Positions 1 to 11,242 of a DNA stretch of 64,000 nucleotides are shown in pieces. This DNA is from Cryptomeria japonica (lineage: Eukaryota > Streptophyta > Pinopsida > Cupressales > Cupressaceae): the NCBI RefSeq assembly GCF_030272615.1, contig NC_081405.1, positions 317,489,041-317,553,040 on the forward strand. Reading direction: 5' to 3'. The position numbers were made by a program, and so were the translations under genes. The notes under the pieces are model-generated. The model made no database searches. It had not been told where the DNA came from and worked only from the letters and a program-made list of their open reading frames with translations. Each line of letters begins with the position of its first letter. Position 1 is the stretch's first letter.

Positions 1-2
1 TA

Positions 3-1142
3 GGGTATGGACAAGTTACTCTACCAGAAGACACATCTTCTAACCAACAAAAAGAAGAATATGAAAAAAGACAAGAACAACTTGCAATTGAAAGGGAAGA
101 AGCATCTGCAAAGCAACGATCACAACCAAAGATGAAATGGAAAAAGAAACAATCCTCAAATCAATAAGAGAAACAAACCAATAATACCTCCCAAGAAGCA
201 TTAACTCTCAATCAAAACAAGCATGAACCTAGTACTAATCAAGGAGAACTGATAGTAAAGTTGACAGAACTCAATCTCAGTCTAGAAGAAGTTGAATATG
301 AGAGAAGGAAAGATATAGCAAGACAAATAGAAGAAACACATCAAAAGCTATATGAACAAATTTGTAGATTGCAAGCTACAAGTGAGACAGTTTCTGATGA
401 ATGGGAATCAGATTCCTATCATTTTGAAGAATCAGCTAAAGAAAATTGCTTTAAAGAAGATGTAGGAGTCGATGTAGTTCACACGTATGCAGGACAAACG
501 TTAGGAACTAGTTCACTTGAATTAGAATCACATTTGCCTGACTTGGAATTAATTGAGGATGATCAAGAACTTCTTGGGCGAGGTCATTCTGATGAGGGTA
601 CCATTCTGGACATTGACATACATATCGAAAACTTTGATAACTCAATCATGACCCTAAACACTCTCGAAACATCTCAACTAGATGATCCTTTACCTCTACT
701 CCACCCCAAACTTATTGAATGGGAAAATGAAGGACATACTGCCATTGATACCTTTCCAAATGACTATGCCATATCTGTATATCTTAATGCAATCAAAACC
801 GCAACAACTTCAACCAATAATTTCAGCAACGCATCTTCCAATCAAGTGGGTGCCAAATCTCCTAGTCCCAAAAGCGAAAATAAAGAAAACAATATCAAGT
901 CTAATGTTGAAAACCATTTCTTGGCGACATTAGATCAGGTAAAAGTAAAAAGAAAGGACGTATCTAACGGTGAAAACCTCCTTGAGGCACTAGAAGATGG
1001 GAGATTTAACACTTTACCTGAGTACTATCAAGAAAGGTCATCAATTTTGATTGAACCAACAGAAGCAGTTAACATTGGGACATCAGAGCAACCCAAGATC
1101 CTACATCCAACAACTTCTCTAACAGAAAAGGAAAGGAAATAA
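3..1142 (+). pseudogene. Tat gag-pol linker region, decayed
   Basis: An open frame shared with pol runs from the left edge, with one nonsense codon near 165 and a TAA at 1140-1142 just before the RT. It is highly charged and rich in E, K, N and Q, with no catalytic motif. Acidic stretches occur around residues 90-130 counted from the methionine at 261. This is the position of the poorly conserved spacer between protease and reverse transcriptase in Tat polyproteins. The methionine at 261 is only the first after the nonsense codon and is not a biological start. No protease motif is visible, so the protease must lie left of the window. Function of this spacer is unknown. Confidence 0.6.
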
Positions 1143-1145
1143 TAT

Positions 1146-4100
1146 ATGGAATTCTTTACACGAAGACAAATCGATTTCACCTGGTCATATGCAGACATGC
1201 CAGGGTTGGATCCAGAGCTTATTATGCATCACTTGAATGTCAATCTAGGAGCCAAACCAGTCAAACAAAAATTAAGAAAGATGCATCCACATATTGCTCT
1301 CTTGGTTAAAGCAGAACTAAAAAAATTACTGGATGTCAGATTCATCAGACCTATAGCATATCCTCAATGGGTATCAAACATTGTTCCTATTTCAAAGCCA
1401 AACAAAAGTATCAAAGTATGCACAGACTTCAGAGATCTTAATAATGCATGTCCAAAGGATGACTTTCCTTTGCCTAACATTGACATCATTGTAGATTTAA
1501 CAGTTGGACACTCCATGTTTTCTCTAATGGATGGTTTCTCTGGATACAATCAGATTAAAATAGCACTTGAGGACCAAGAAAAGACAGCTTTCACATGTCC
1601 ATGGGGTACTTTTTGCTGGAACGTCATGCCTTTTGGATTACAGAACGCAAGTGCCACATATCAGAGAGCTATGACAACAATATTCCATGACATGATGTAT
1701 ATATTCATGGAAGACAATGTGGATGACATCTTGGCAAAATCATACAACCGAGAAGAACATATTGAAATACTAGAAAAGATCTTTGATCGGTTAGAACAGT
1801 ACAAGCTACAAATAAATCCTAAGAAATGTGCCTTTGGTGTCACTTCAGGAAAGCTATTGGGATACATTGTTTCAGCTAGAGGTATTGAAGTAGATTCAGC
1901 TAAGGTTAAAGCAATCATGGAAATGACATCTCCCAAGAATATAAGTCAACTTAGATCACTACAAGGAAGATTGTAGCCAATTAGAAGATTTGTGGCTCAA
2001 CTAGCAGATAAATGTCAACCATTCACCCATCTATTACATAAAAATGTTCATTTCAAATGGGACCATCAATGTGAAGAGGCATTCAACAAGATCAAGGTAT
2101 ATCTCATGCAACCACCCATTCTAATGTCCCAAATTCTAGACAAGTCATTATTTCTCTATGCTTTGACCACTGAAGTATCATTAGTAGTTTTGTTGGCACA
2201 ATAGGATAATGAAGGAAAAGAGAGAGCCATCTACTACATCAATAGAACACTAGTGGGATACGAACTCAACTATTCCCCAATAGAAAAGGCATGCTTGGAG
2301 GTAGTTTTTGCTTCTCAAAAATTATGACACTATCTACTGTCTCACTCCATCAAGTTGATAGCTACAATTGATCCATTGAAATATTTGCTCAACAAGGCAA
2401 CATTGACAGGACGACTAGCAAAATGGATCATGATCCTAAGTGAGTTTGACATTGAGTATGTAGATAGAAAAGTTATCAAGGGACAAGTCATCACAGATCA
2501 ACTAGCAGAGGCACCACTTCAAGATTACCATCCTCTACAGATTGAGTTTCCTGACACTGATATCCTAATAGTCATAACAAAAGCATGGCAACTATACTTT
2601 GATGGTTCATATACACAGCATGGATCAGGAGTGGGAATTCTATTTATCACACCACAAGGTCACACCATCCCGAAAGCATACAAATTAAGTTTTCCATGCA
2701 CCAATAACATCGTTGAATATGAAAATTTGGTTACAGGTATCAAAATGGCTGTGGAATGGCACATTACACAACTTCATGTCTTTGGAGATTCTCAGCTCAT
2801 CATCAATAAAATCAATGATGACTATCAAACAAAAGATGACAAACTCATGCCTTACAAAAAGATGGTGGATGACTTCAAGAAATATTTTGTTGAAATCACT
2901 TTTGAACAAATTCCAAGAAATGATAACAAAGCAGTAGATGCCATGGCCACACTTGCTTCTCTATTACAAACACAAGAAAATAAAGAGTGTTATGAATTCT
3001 TGGTTGAAGAGTTGTTTTACCCGTCTCATAATTGTCCTGATTCCCAAACCATTTTTCAACTTATAGGACAAGATTCTTCCAGCTATGGCCAAACTTATAC
3101 ATACCTAAAAGATAACATCTTACCTCCTGACTTATCAAAAAATCAAAAGATAAACTTTATTCGCCAATCCTCCCATTATACTCTTGTCGTAGATACCCTA
3201 TTTAAACGAGGTCTAGACGGTACTCTTTTAAGATGTCTTGAACAAGAAGAATCTGAGAAGGCCTTAAAGGAAGTCCATAATGGTATTTGTGGCACTCATT
3301 CAAGTGGTCTTACCCTTTCGAAAAAACTCATAAGCTTGGGCTATTATTGGCCGACTATGGAACGAGAGTCTTTTTAGGTAGCCAAAATGTGCAAACAATG
3401 TCAGATCCATGAAAATTTGATCCATGCACCAGCACAAGAACTTCATGCTTTGGCAACATCTTGGCCTTTCTGTCAATGGGGTCTTGATCTAGTAGGAAAA
3501 ATAAATCCTTCTTCATCACATGGTCACAAATTCATCCTTGTAGCTACAAAATATTTTACAAAATGGATCGAGGCAATACCTCTCACAAATATCACAGGAA
3601 AACAAATTGTTGCATTCATCTTGAATTACATCATCTATCACTATGGAATACCAATGACCATTATCACTGATAATAAGTGACCATTCAAGAATCAGGATGT
3701 ACAAGAGCTATGTGAGAAGTTTAAGATCCAACATAGATTCTCCACACCCTATTATCCACAAGGGAATGAGCAGGCAGAAGCATCTAACAAAACTATTCTG
3801 AAAATCCTCAAAAAGACAGTGAACGATGCTGGGAAAGATTGGCATATTCAACTAAGCCTTGCTCTCTAGGCCTATCGCACTAGTATCCACACACCAATAG
3901 GTGCCACACCTTTCTCTCTTGTATACAGATTAGAAGCCATATTGCCTATTGAAGTAGAGATACCCTCTCTACGTGTATCACTAAAAGGTCTCATCCTAGA
4001 TGAAGAACAAAGAGTGTCTAGACTACAAGAGTTAGAACTGATCCAGGAATGAAGACAAAATGCCTTTGACCATTTAAAGGTATATCAACAAAGAATGTGC

Positions 4101-4337
4101 TGAAGTTATAATCACAAGGTCAAACCACGAATCTTTCAAGTTGGAGAACTAGTACTAAAAGAAAATCCACGAAATTAGTCAGATCGAGAAAAGAAAGGAA
4201 AATTTGAACCCGACTAGTTAGGTCCATTTGTGGTCACAACAGTATTTGGGTCAGGGGCATATCAGCTATCAACACAAGACGGAGATTAGCTCGAGGAACC
4301 CATCAATAGCATGCATCTGAAGAAGTTTTATGTCTGA
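1146..4337 (+). pseudogene. pol: Tat pol pseudogene: RT, RNase H, second RNase H, integrase
   Basis: A single frame encodes, in order: reverse transcriptase (about 1220-1990; motifs LPNID, FSLMDGFSGYNQI and a degenerate catalytic box NVDDILAK where YVDD is expected); RNase H (about 2040-2500, around YALTTEVSL and DPLKYLLNK); a second RNase H-like domain (about 2585-2960, YFDGSYTQHGSG ... IVEYENL ... FGDSQLIINKI); and integrase. The integrase has an H2C2 zinc finger (HNGICGTH ... CKQC, 3280-3405), a catalytic core with aspartates in GLDLVG (3483) and ITDN (3663), a glutamate in EQAEASN (3768), and a C-terminal ending MHLKKFYV at 4337. Nonsense codons fall at 1974, 2202, 2325, 3375, 3678, 3867, 4050, 4101 and at three or more sites after 4170. 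There is no frameshift. Confidence 0.92.
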
Positions 4338-4636
4338 AAAATCCAAAAAATAGTGAAAAATAAGAAAAATCCTAAAAAGTGAAAAAAATAGAAAAAAAAA
4401 AAATCAAATATAAGAAAAAGTGCAATAAAAACAAATGGTGAAAACCTGGCAAACAGGCGCTATCTGTCGGCTAGCTCTTCCATCTATTGGTTTGCGCTTT
4501 CTTTCGCTTACATTCATTTCCATCAGTGTTGTTCATATTCATATCATAAAGCCTTTTGTACATACGTAGGCATCCCAGGTGATTTCTCATCATGGTTTGG
4601 ATCATTGACTATATCATAATAAGGCTTGTTTCTAGG

Positions 4637-4672
4637 CTGGGGGCAAAATCTTGAACCTAGCTAGGGGCAAAA
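4637..4672 (+). promoter_or_regulatory. Two internal polypurine-tract-like sites
   Basis: CTGGGGGCAAAA (4637-4648) and TAGGGGCAAAA (4662-4672) closely resemble the tract GAGGGGCAAAA that immediately precedes the 3' LTR at 9242. They lie about 300 bases after the pol stop and are not followed by an LTR. They may be secondary or central plus-strand primers, or an old duplication of the real tract. Confidence 0.45.
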
Positions 4673-4763
4673 TTTTTTGATCATTTTTGAGCTTAATCAA
4701 AGCAGGTAATCAAAGCAGGTCAAGCGAAAAATAGAGATACATCCAACATTGAACATCACTCTA

Positions 4764-4873
4764 GTCATCTTGGTTCAATTATACCTTGATGTTTGTGCTA
4801 ACTTGCAATATCAAAACCCAAGAAAGTAGTGCTCAGGTCATCATGGTTCAATTATACCATTGATGTTTGCACT
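4764..4873 (+). repeat. Diverged tandem duplication, period about 73 bases
   Basis: The words TTGGTTCAATTATACC ... TTGATGTTTG (from about 4769) and ATGGTTCAATTATACCATTG (from about 4842) show that a unit of about 73 bases is present twice in tandem in the spacer downstream of pol. No function is visible. Confidence 0.6.
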
Positions 4874-5599
4874 CACTTCCCACATTTTAGAGGCTCAATG
4901 ATGAAACAAAGCAATGATTCCATGACCAGTTTGATCACTGCATTGCATTGCATTTTAAGATAGATTTGCATTTCATTCTGCATGGGATCACAATGCTCAT
5001 CTTTTCCAAGGCCAAAGCTAACATGGTGTTATTTATCTTATTATGTGATTGAGTACATTGGACAATAACAAAAATAATCAATTCATTCATCCTGCATGAT
5101 AAGTTAGTTCATCTCAAGCAACCATTGCATATCAAGGCATCATTCATATAAAGCATCAAATCATTAATTCATTTAATAGGATCATTGCATGACATTCATC
5201 AAATCTCAAATCATATAAAATAACACCATTGCATTGCATTGCATCCATCTCATATTAACATGCATGAGAAAATCATAAAAAAAAAATATCATAAACATGG
5301 AAAGCATTGCAAATCGCACATACATCACATAGAAATTATAAGCATCACCATACATATTTGCATACATCATGTAAATACTGCAGCATCATCATCTAGAATT
5401 CATAAACATATAGAAATTAAAGCATACATCATGAAAGTAACTGCATATTATATCATCAAAACAAGACCAATATCCAAGGTACAATGATATCACAAAATAT
5501 ATGAGATACATCACAAAATATACATTGCAGGAATCATCAATATCACATCACAAAAAGGTGTGTACATAAAGAGATCAATGTCCCATATCAATGTGACCA

Positions 5600-7620
5600 C
5601 TCGGACATGGAGCAAAACTTTGTCCTGATGCGACACGTAGAGTAGCACCAGCTAATACCCTTGTACGTGAGTCCCCACCTGGGGGAGCTCTCTGAAGTGG
5701 CCCTGTCACTCCTTGACTCTCAGTCTGGATTTGTCCCAATCTCTTGCTCAGTTATGAAAATCCTGGAGCCCTTCGCTCAGGAGGAACAACAATAAAGTAT
5801 AATGTCTTGTAATACTCAGCCTCTCAGATCCCCTGAAGTAGACCCTCCTGACAACTATACCTATGTCTCAGCCTGCCAACACCTATCCATAGCTGCGTCT
5901 CTCTCGACTAGGAGAGAAGCCATCTGAGTCTCTAGCTGGGCCATCTGAGAGTCCCTCTCTGCTAGTTGACTCTCTAGCTGCTGAACCTAAGCCTATAAGT
6001 CTGTAATCTGAGCCTGTTGCTGATGTGGTGGCATCCTAATGAGGATCCACCGAGGTGCCTTTTCCTGTGGCTACTCAGCCTATGATACTATCATAGGTAC
6101 CTACTCAACTAAGGGAACCTCCTGCTCTAGAACCTGATGCTCCTGATCCCCTAGACTTGATCTCTTGTGTCTAACCACCCAAGCCATCCAATTTGTATAT
6201 ACATCCTTAGTAGATCTAGAACTGCTAGCTCCTAGTGTGCCTGTTGCTGCCACTGCCATTGCTCAACCATCTCCCTCATCATCATCTCCCCCATCTCCCC
6301 CATCATCATCTCCTCCATCATCATCACCAGCACCCTGATCTCTTGCATCTCCTCCATATCCATCTCCATCTTCGCTATCATCTCTGTCTCTACCATCCCT
6401 TTGTCGTCTAAGAGCTCTATGTCATGGCCTCTCATCATCCTCATCTAACACTGGCTCTGGCTCATCCGGACATGTCAGCCTTGAAAACCTGTGTGCAATA
6501 CAATACATGGCATACTCATGTGTCATCCTGCTATCCATCACACTTAGAAGATAATCCCAATCCATAGGCCCCAATGAAGGATACTCTGCGCAGGCATGGT
6601 CATATGAAATAGAAGGCCCCAAAGTAGCCAAAGCCAATCTTTGACGAGCATAATGAGCTATACCCTATGGCATCCCCTCTATCCTACCATACTGTCCCAA
6701 TACCCTCATGCAAAGGAATCACTCGATGACGTAAGGTGTCAAGCCAATCATATATCGCGTCATGAATACATATGGCATCTTCAATGCATCCTCGGGCCAA
6801 ATCTCGCAGTCCCTATATGGCCTCCATATCATACTATCTGGGTCATCCAAGGTCTATCTCTAGTGCTCTAATTTGCCTAGCTTTCGCTAGACAATGACAC
6901 CGGGATACCCCTCCGCATAAGGCCTCCCTATAGGCCTATCTTTGTCAACCAATGGTCATGTAATAGGTAAATTCTCCCAGGCCCATATCTGAAGCACAGT
7001 CACCCTTGCTGATAATGCACCTAACCCCTGATAGACAACTTGATGCAAGTCATGATATAAGTGTGCTAACATACATGACCCCCATGAAAATCGGGTCCCC
7101 TCTATCACCATCTACTCAAGCAGACAACCCCATCCAACAGATAATCCCTTTGACCTATGATCAGGACAAAGGAAGCCGCTAATAAATCCAACGAGTATAG
7201 TCGGCAACGTGGCATACCCTAGCTCCAACATCTCCTGCCATGCAATATCATACCCACCTATCTCATCATCCTCAAACAAGAGACAAAGTGCCTATGTCCC
7301 ACCTTGCTCACTCAGATCATAGTATACTAAATCAACCATCACTGGGATACACAAAATTCAGTGGACATCCTTAGGTGTCACCGTCATCTTTCCAGTCGAC
7401 AAGTGAAATGTGTTATATTCACTATGCCAGTGCTCTGCTAAAGCTGTCAGTAATCCCCAGTTTATCAAAGGCTGGGGCATGTCAAGAAGGGAAGCTAAAC
7501 CACACCTGCCAATGTGGTATCACTCTGCCTGGCTAAGATGGGGTATCAACATCCATGTCTTCGGGAAATGTTCCCGAAACTAAAGAACGGAGAAGTGCTC
7601 CTGCAATAAAATCAACTCAT
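5600..7620 (-). pseudogene. Antisense plant-mobile-domain (PMD) ORF inside the Tat element, decayed
   Basis: Reading the minus strand from about 7600 gives one frame through about 6420, interrupted only by nonsense codons. It shows segments typical of the plant mobile domain family: LAEHWHSEYNTFHLSTGKMT, VTPKDVH, ILVGFISGFLCPDHRSKGLS, VGWGCLLE, MLAHLYHDLHQVVY, VLQIWAWENLPIT, LGKLEH, WRPYRDCEIW and a sequence like RYMIGLTPYVIE. The C-terminal side (6440-6230) is rich in E, D and M. Further on (about 6010-5880) a heptad-like stretch QLESQLAERDSQMAQLETQM predicts a coiled coil. A TTTTATTGCAG just upstream of the domain (about 7602-7612, minus strand) could be a splice acceptor, so an upstream exon is possible. 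PMD proteins include host MAIN/MAIL genes and transposon-carried copies. The position, antisense and downstream of pol, fits the extra ORFs known in Tat elements. Confidence 0.8.
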
Positions 7621-7789
7621 CATATCAGTTTCTTGATTTATCTATCTATCAAATCAATCTATCTATCAGTCTATTTTACTCAATTGAGATTGTTGTCAAA
7701 TCTCGTTGAGCCCCTATGACGCTCATCCATCATGAGGTCATTATAAATTTTTCTCTCATCTCGCACGTGCATCGAGATAATTAGAACTG

Positions 7790-8205
7790 ATCATCAAATT
7801 TATCAATCAGGAGCGCTTAATCAAAAATCAAATCTTACCTTATCAAAAATTGAAAAATCAGAAATCAAATCTTACCCTTTCAAAAATAAAAAAAAATCAA
7901 ATCCAATTGATAGCAAATTTGACGAATCAAATCAACTTATGGAAAAATCAAATTAATTCATCAAAATCGTGAAAAGAAATCATCACCTAATCGACAACAT
8001 TGAAAAATTGGAAAAAAATGACAACATTGAAAAATCGTTCAAAAATCGAAAAAATCATCAGAAAACCAAAAATATTGAAAAATCATCGAAATCGAAAAAT
8101 CGTCAAAATCAAAATCAAAAAATCGAAAAATCATCAAAAACCGAAAAAATAGAAAAATCACCAAAAATAAAAAAAACCAAAAAAAGAAAAAAAAGAAAAA
8201 AAAAA
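7790..8205. repeat. GAAAAATC-type low-complexity tract
   Basis: A run of GAAAAATC, AAAATCATC and related words spans about 400 bases and ends in A-rich sequence. The frame at 7969-8382 is a by-product of this composition (N, K, I and S only) and is not called as a gene. Confidence 0.7.
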
Positions 8206-8350
8206 ATTTCTAACCCCTGCGGTGGCGCAGGCGACGCCGCCCATAGCGGCTGTGGTGGCACCGGCGGCACTGCCGGCGACACCCAAGGTGCCCGCGGAGC
8301 CGGTGGCAAGCATCGTCAGGCCTCCACCGCCTCGCCTCTTCCCTTCCTGC
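8206..8350. other. Isolated GC-rich patch in AT-rich surroundings
   Basis: About 130 bases of GGCGGC/GCCGGC-type sequence, translating to P/A/V-rich peptide on the minus strand and G/A-rich on the plus strand, sit between A-rich tracts. It lies upstream of the antisense PMD ORF on that ORF's own strand. It could be a 5' leader or first exon of that ORF, or a short captured fragment. Nothing decides between these. Confidence 0.4.
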
Positions 8351-9228
8351 CCAAAATTTTTAAAAAAATAATATTTTTTTAATGTATTTTTTTAAAAATA
8401 AAAATGCATGTATAAATAATTTTTTGAGACGCGAATCGATTTTTTTCAAAAAATACCAAAAAAACCCATTTTACTAATTGAAAAACCCATCTCAAAAATG
8501 CAATTTTTTTCCCAACCCTGCTGGCCAAAACACAAAAAAATGATTTTTTATGCTAATAGCTAATTTTTTTTTAAAATATCAACAAAGCTAGATTTTCTCG
8601 AAGTACATATCGGTGGACCATATGCCGAAGGATGCTCATATCGCCAAACTCGCTCGAACTTATGCTGGTGATACGGGATCACCATTTCCTTCCTCTAGAG
8701 CAATTTTCTCCAACAACTGCAGTGCACAAATGAGGAGTGGAAAAATGAATTCACCTTTTTAAACTCATAATGGGGCATTTAAGTGGGATTTTTATTTCAC
8801 TTATTGTTAATCATCTAATCAACTAATCAGCCTAGCAAGACAGCATTTTCAAATTTTTTATCAGGAAATGAATCGGATTGACTCTAAAAGTCATTAAAAT
8901 TTACAAATTTCAAAAATTTCAGAAAAAAAAAAAATAAAAAAATCGCAAAAAATTCAAAAACATCTGAAAATTATCCGATTCATCTCCCGAGGGGGCATCC
9001 TCGCATCAATTTTTATCAATCAGAGTCTGGGGCATCATATCGAGATTTATCATCTCCAAAATCGAATCGACATCATATCGAGATTCATCATCTCCAAATC
9101 AAATCAATATCACATCGAAACCAAATCCACATCAAATCAAGATTGAATCTACATCCTATCAAAATCAATATTAGCAACATCATCAATCAAGCTTTCTTTG
9201 AACCCACGTGTCATCACACATCGCTTCA
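8351..9228. other. Non-coding stretch before the Tat polypurine tract
   Basis: AT-rich DNA with many AAAAATTTC words and repeated ATCGA/ATCAAATC words (9030-9170). On the minus strand, near 8590-8650, a short open stretch is rich in R, Y and P and could be an upstream exon of the PMD ORF. No other feature is visible. Confidence 0.4.
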
Positions 9229-9241
9229 AAGAGGGGCAAAA
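9228..9241 (+). promoter_or_regulatory. Polypurine tract of the Tat element
   Basis: AAAGAGGGGCAAAA directly precedes the TG that starts the 3' LTR, as needed for plus-strand DNA priming. Confidence 0.8.
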
Positions 9242-10297
9242 TGTATACACCTAAAAATGGTCTGAAGATAATTAATTAAATACGCAGTTATTTGATTAAA
9301 TCCCCTTCACAATTAATTGAATTCACAAGCAATTTAATTAATTTCTTTATTCATCTACTAGTAAATAAATCTACATGATTTATTTATATAGTTCATCTCA
9401 CATCCCCCTTTGATTAATTAATTATAAATTAATTAATGTCTCCCCATATTAATCAATTCTTCTAATCCCTAATTAAGATTAACAAACTCAAGTTTGTTGA
9501 GATTAATTACCATTTTCCAATTATTTGAATTTCTAAATTCAAATGAGCACATGGCTCCTAACTTTAACCACCCAACCTAAGCATCCCCTAAACTAACCCA
9601 TTCAATCTAATCTTGGGTCTAACTAACCCTATCATAGCTTGCACATTCTAACCTTATCCTAACCTCTCATGGTGTGGATATTTTCTCCTTGAGACACATG
9701 GCACTTTTGCCACATGTCTCCTCCCTTGGACACTTGCCCTCTCATGAGCAAGGCTCCTTGACACTTGTTATCATAGAGATGACAAGTGTTCCTTCCTCCA
9801 ACCTCTTCTCCAACTTCCTCCATCTTGGCCCTTGATATCTTCAGATCAAATCCGGACTGTTGATTCCTGCCACCTCGGTTTTGGCCTTGGAAATCCTATT
9901 AATACCCCTCATTTTGGAGCAATAAGGATCCCATCTCATATCAATTTAGGCATTGTTACTATAGGCATTTGCATTTCACTTATCTAGTAATTAGCTTTGG
10001 ATTTATCATAGCATGTTCATCTAGGTTCTTAAATCATGCATTTCATATCATCTCCATAGTTAATCGTGATCAATTAGCTACTCAACTCTTGAGTTGTCAC
10101 TTTGGAGGTCATTGCTCCGCTGAGAGCCCATCAATCCAACACCTTCAAGGTCCTCAAGAATAGAGGAAAATGGGACATTTCAGGGAAGGCTTATGGTTTG
10201 CATCTTTGATTTAGTTTTCAATTAAGTTTTCAATTATGGTTTTATTGTCTCATTATATGTGTATGCCTCTTATACTAACCACATTTTTAGCATCACA
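9242..10297 (+). repeat. 3' LTR of the Tat element
   Basis: The LTR starts TGTATACACC right after the polypurine tract. The end is placed at ...AGCATCACA (10297), because from there the sequence reads as a zinc-knuckle gag of another element. The far LTR is outside the window, so the end is tentative (10178 is an alternative). The first 300 bases are rich in AATTAATT. A possible core promoter lies around 9897-9904 (TATTAATA). Confidence 0.65.
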
Positions 10298-10299
10298 GT

Positions 10300-10801
10300 A
10301 ACTATTATGCATGCAACAAGTTTGGGCATAGAGCATTTGAGTGCAGGTCTGTTATATAAAACACTGGAAGATATCTTTAAAGGAGTCAAGGAGTTTTTCC
10401 TGAATCCTCAATGAACCGGAATCCAAACTGGTATAATGCCTATGACCATTAGTCAGGTGGTGGTGGCTATCAAGCGGCAACTGGTTGGAGAGCAATCTGT
10501 TTGATTTGTAATGGTAGCAGTCAAACTGCTGCAACATGGGAAGAATGGTAGAATGAATAATGGACCATGGAGAACACGTAGAATGGTTTGCTATCATTGC
10601 AACAAATCAAGACACCCTGCCAGAATGTGTAGAATGAGAAATAACATATTAGATGATATATCGGTCACTTCGGAAGGAAATATTGATGTTGAAACTATTC
10701 AAGCGGATATGAAGAAAACTTGGAAAAAGAAGCCAGAAGAAGTGTCTCAACAAGAACTTGTTTATGCACCTAGTGTGGAAATCTCTGAACCGGCAAACTA
10801 A
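10300..10801 (+). pseudogene. gag: Gag nucleocapsid remnant with two zinc knuckles
   Basis: Two CCHC-type knuckles are visible: YYACNKFGHRAFEC at 10303-10344, whose first cysteine is replaced by tyrosine, and CYHCNKSRHPARMC at 10591-10632, which has all three cysteines and the histidine. Between them lies a basic, G/N/Q-rich linker containing SGGGGYQAATG. Nonsense codons occur at about 10351, 10375 and 10450, and a frame change occurs near 10510. After the second knuckle an acidic tail runs to a stop at 10799-10801. Two knuckles joined by a Gly-rich linker bind nucleic acid in retroelement Gag. The capsid part is missing because the Tat LTR ends at this point. Confidence 0.75.
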
Positions 10802-11242
10802 GCTACAAATAAGCTTAGGGGGAAACAAATCAGTGAAATGTTTGGAACCCCCGATTTACACCGGTAAAAGACCTTAACCGGTATGTGATACCTGTCAATT
10901 GACAGGAGACCAGAAACGGTAAAAGGCAAATTAGGGTTTACGCCCTAATGATAGAGCATTTATTATGGTAGGTGAAGAACTCGTTTAAAAGGGATTTTCA
11001 AGTCATTTTCACTTATCAATTTACGAGCGAAGAAGTTTTCAAGTGCAGAGCAACAAAAGATGATTTGCATTGCAATTCAAAGAGATTTCAAAACTTTGAA
11101 GAAGAATCAGAAGATAATATTAATTGGTCAAGTGTAGAACTCAAAGCAGTAATCTAGCAACCAAAGTAGTGTGTAGTGAAGCAGAATTTGCAAGCCTTAA
11201 ATCTCGACTTGTGAAGGTATTTTTTGAGTTTCTCTATTTATC
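10802..11242 (+). other. Leader between gag remnant and ORF-A
   Basis: About 440 bases without a convincing ORF. They contain AGGGGGAAAC (10818-10827, polypurine-like) and a GTCAATTGAC palindrome (10892-10901). Purine-rich sequence leads to the ATG at 11243. This could be an untranslated leader, a site for a subgenomic or spliced message, or the scar of a pol deletion. Confidence 0.4.

Larger units (their letters stand above)
4338..5600 (+). other. Non-coding region between pol and antisense ORF
   Basis: This stretch is AT-rich, with repeated CATTGCATTG words near 4937-4965 and 5229-5243 and many CATCA/ATCAT words. No coding potential with recognisable motifs is visible; the short open frame at 5239-5487 is a by-product of the CAT repeats. 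In Tat elements this is the long untranslated spacer between pol and the extra ORF. Confidence 0.6.
1..10297 (+). mobile_element. Ty3/gypsy Tat-lineage LTR retrotransposon, 5' part outside window
   Basis: The internal region enters from the left edge and ends with a 3' LTR. Order on the plus strand: gag-pol linker, RT, RNase H, second RNase H-like domain, integrase, long non-coding region, antisense plant-mobile-domain ORF, polypurine tract, LTR. The second RNase H between RNase H and integrase and the extra antisense ORF downstream of pol are both known traits of the Tat clade. All of pol stays in one frame with about a dozen nonsense codons, so the copy is dead but not rearranged. The 5' LTR, primer site and gag lie outside the window, so the target duplication cannot be checked. 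The right end abuts a gag remnant of another element, which suggests insertion into it. Confidence 0.9.

Noticed and set aside
5229-5487. CRISPR-like short repeats
   Set aside because: CATTGCATTG/CATCA words are irregular, without equal spacers, in a plant retroelement context.
6232-6444. Met/Glu-rich small ORF on the minus strand as a separate gene
   Set aside because: It is part of the decayed PMD ORF, between the mobile domain and the coiled coil.
8115-8309. Proline-rich protein on the minus strand
   Set aside because: Short GC-rich patch followed by an A-rich tract read as poly-F; no start context or conserved motif.
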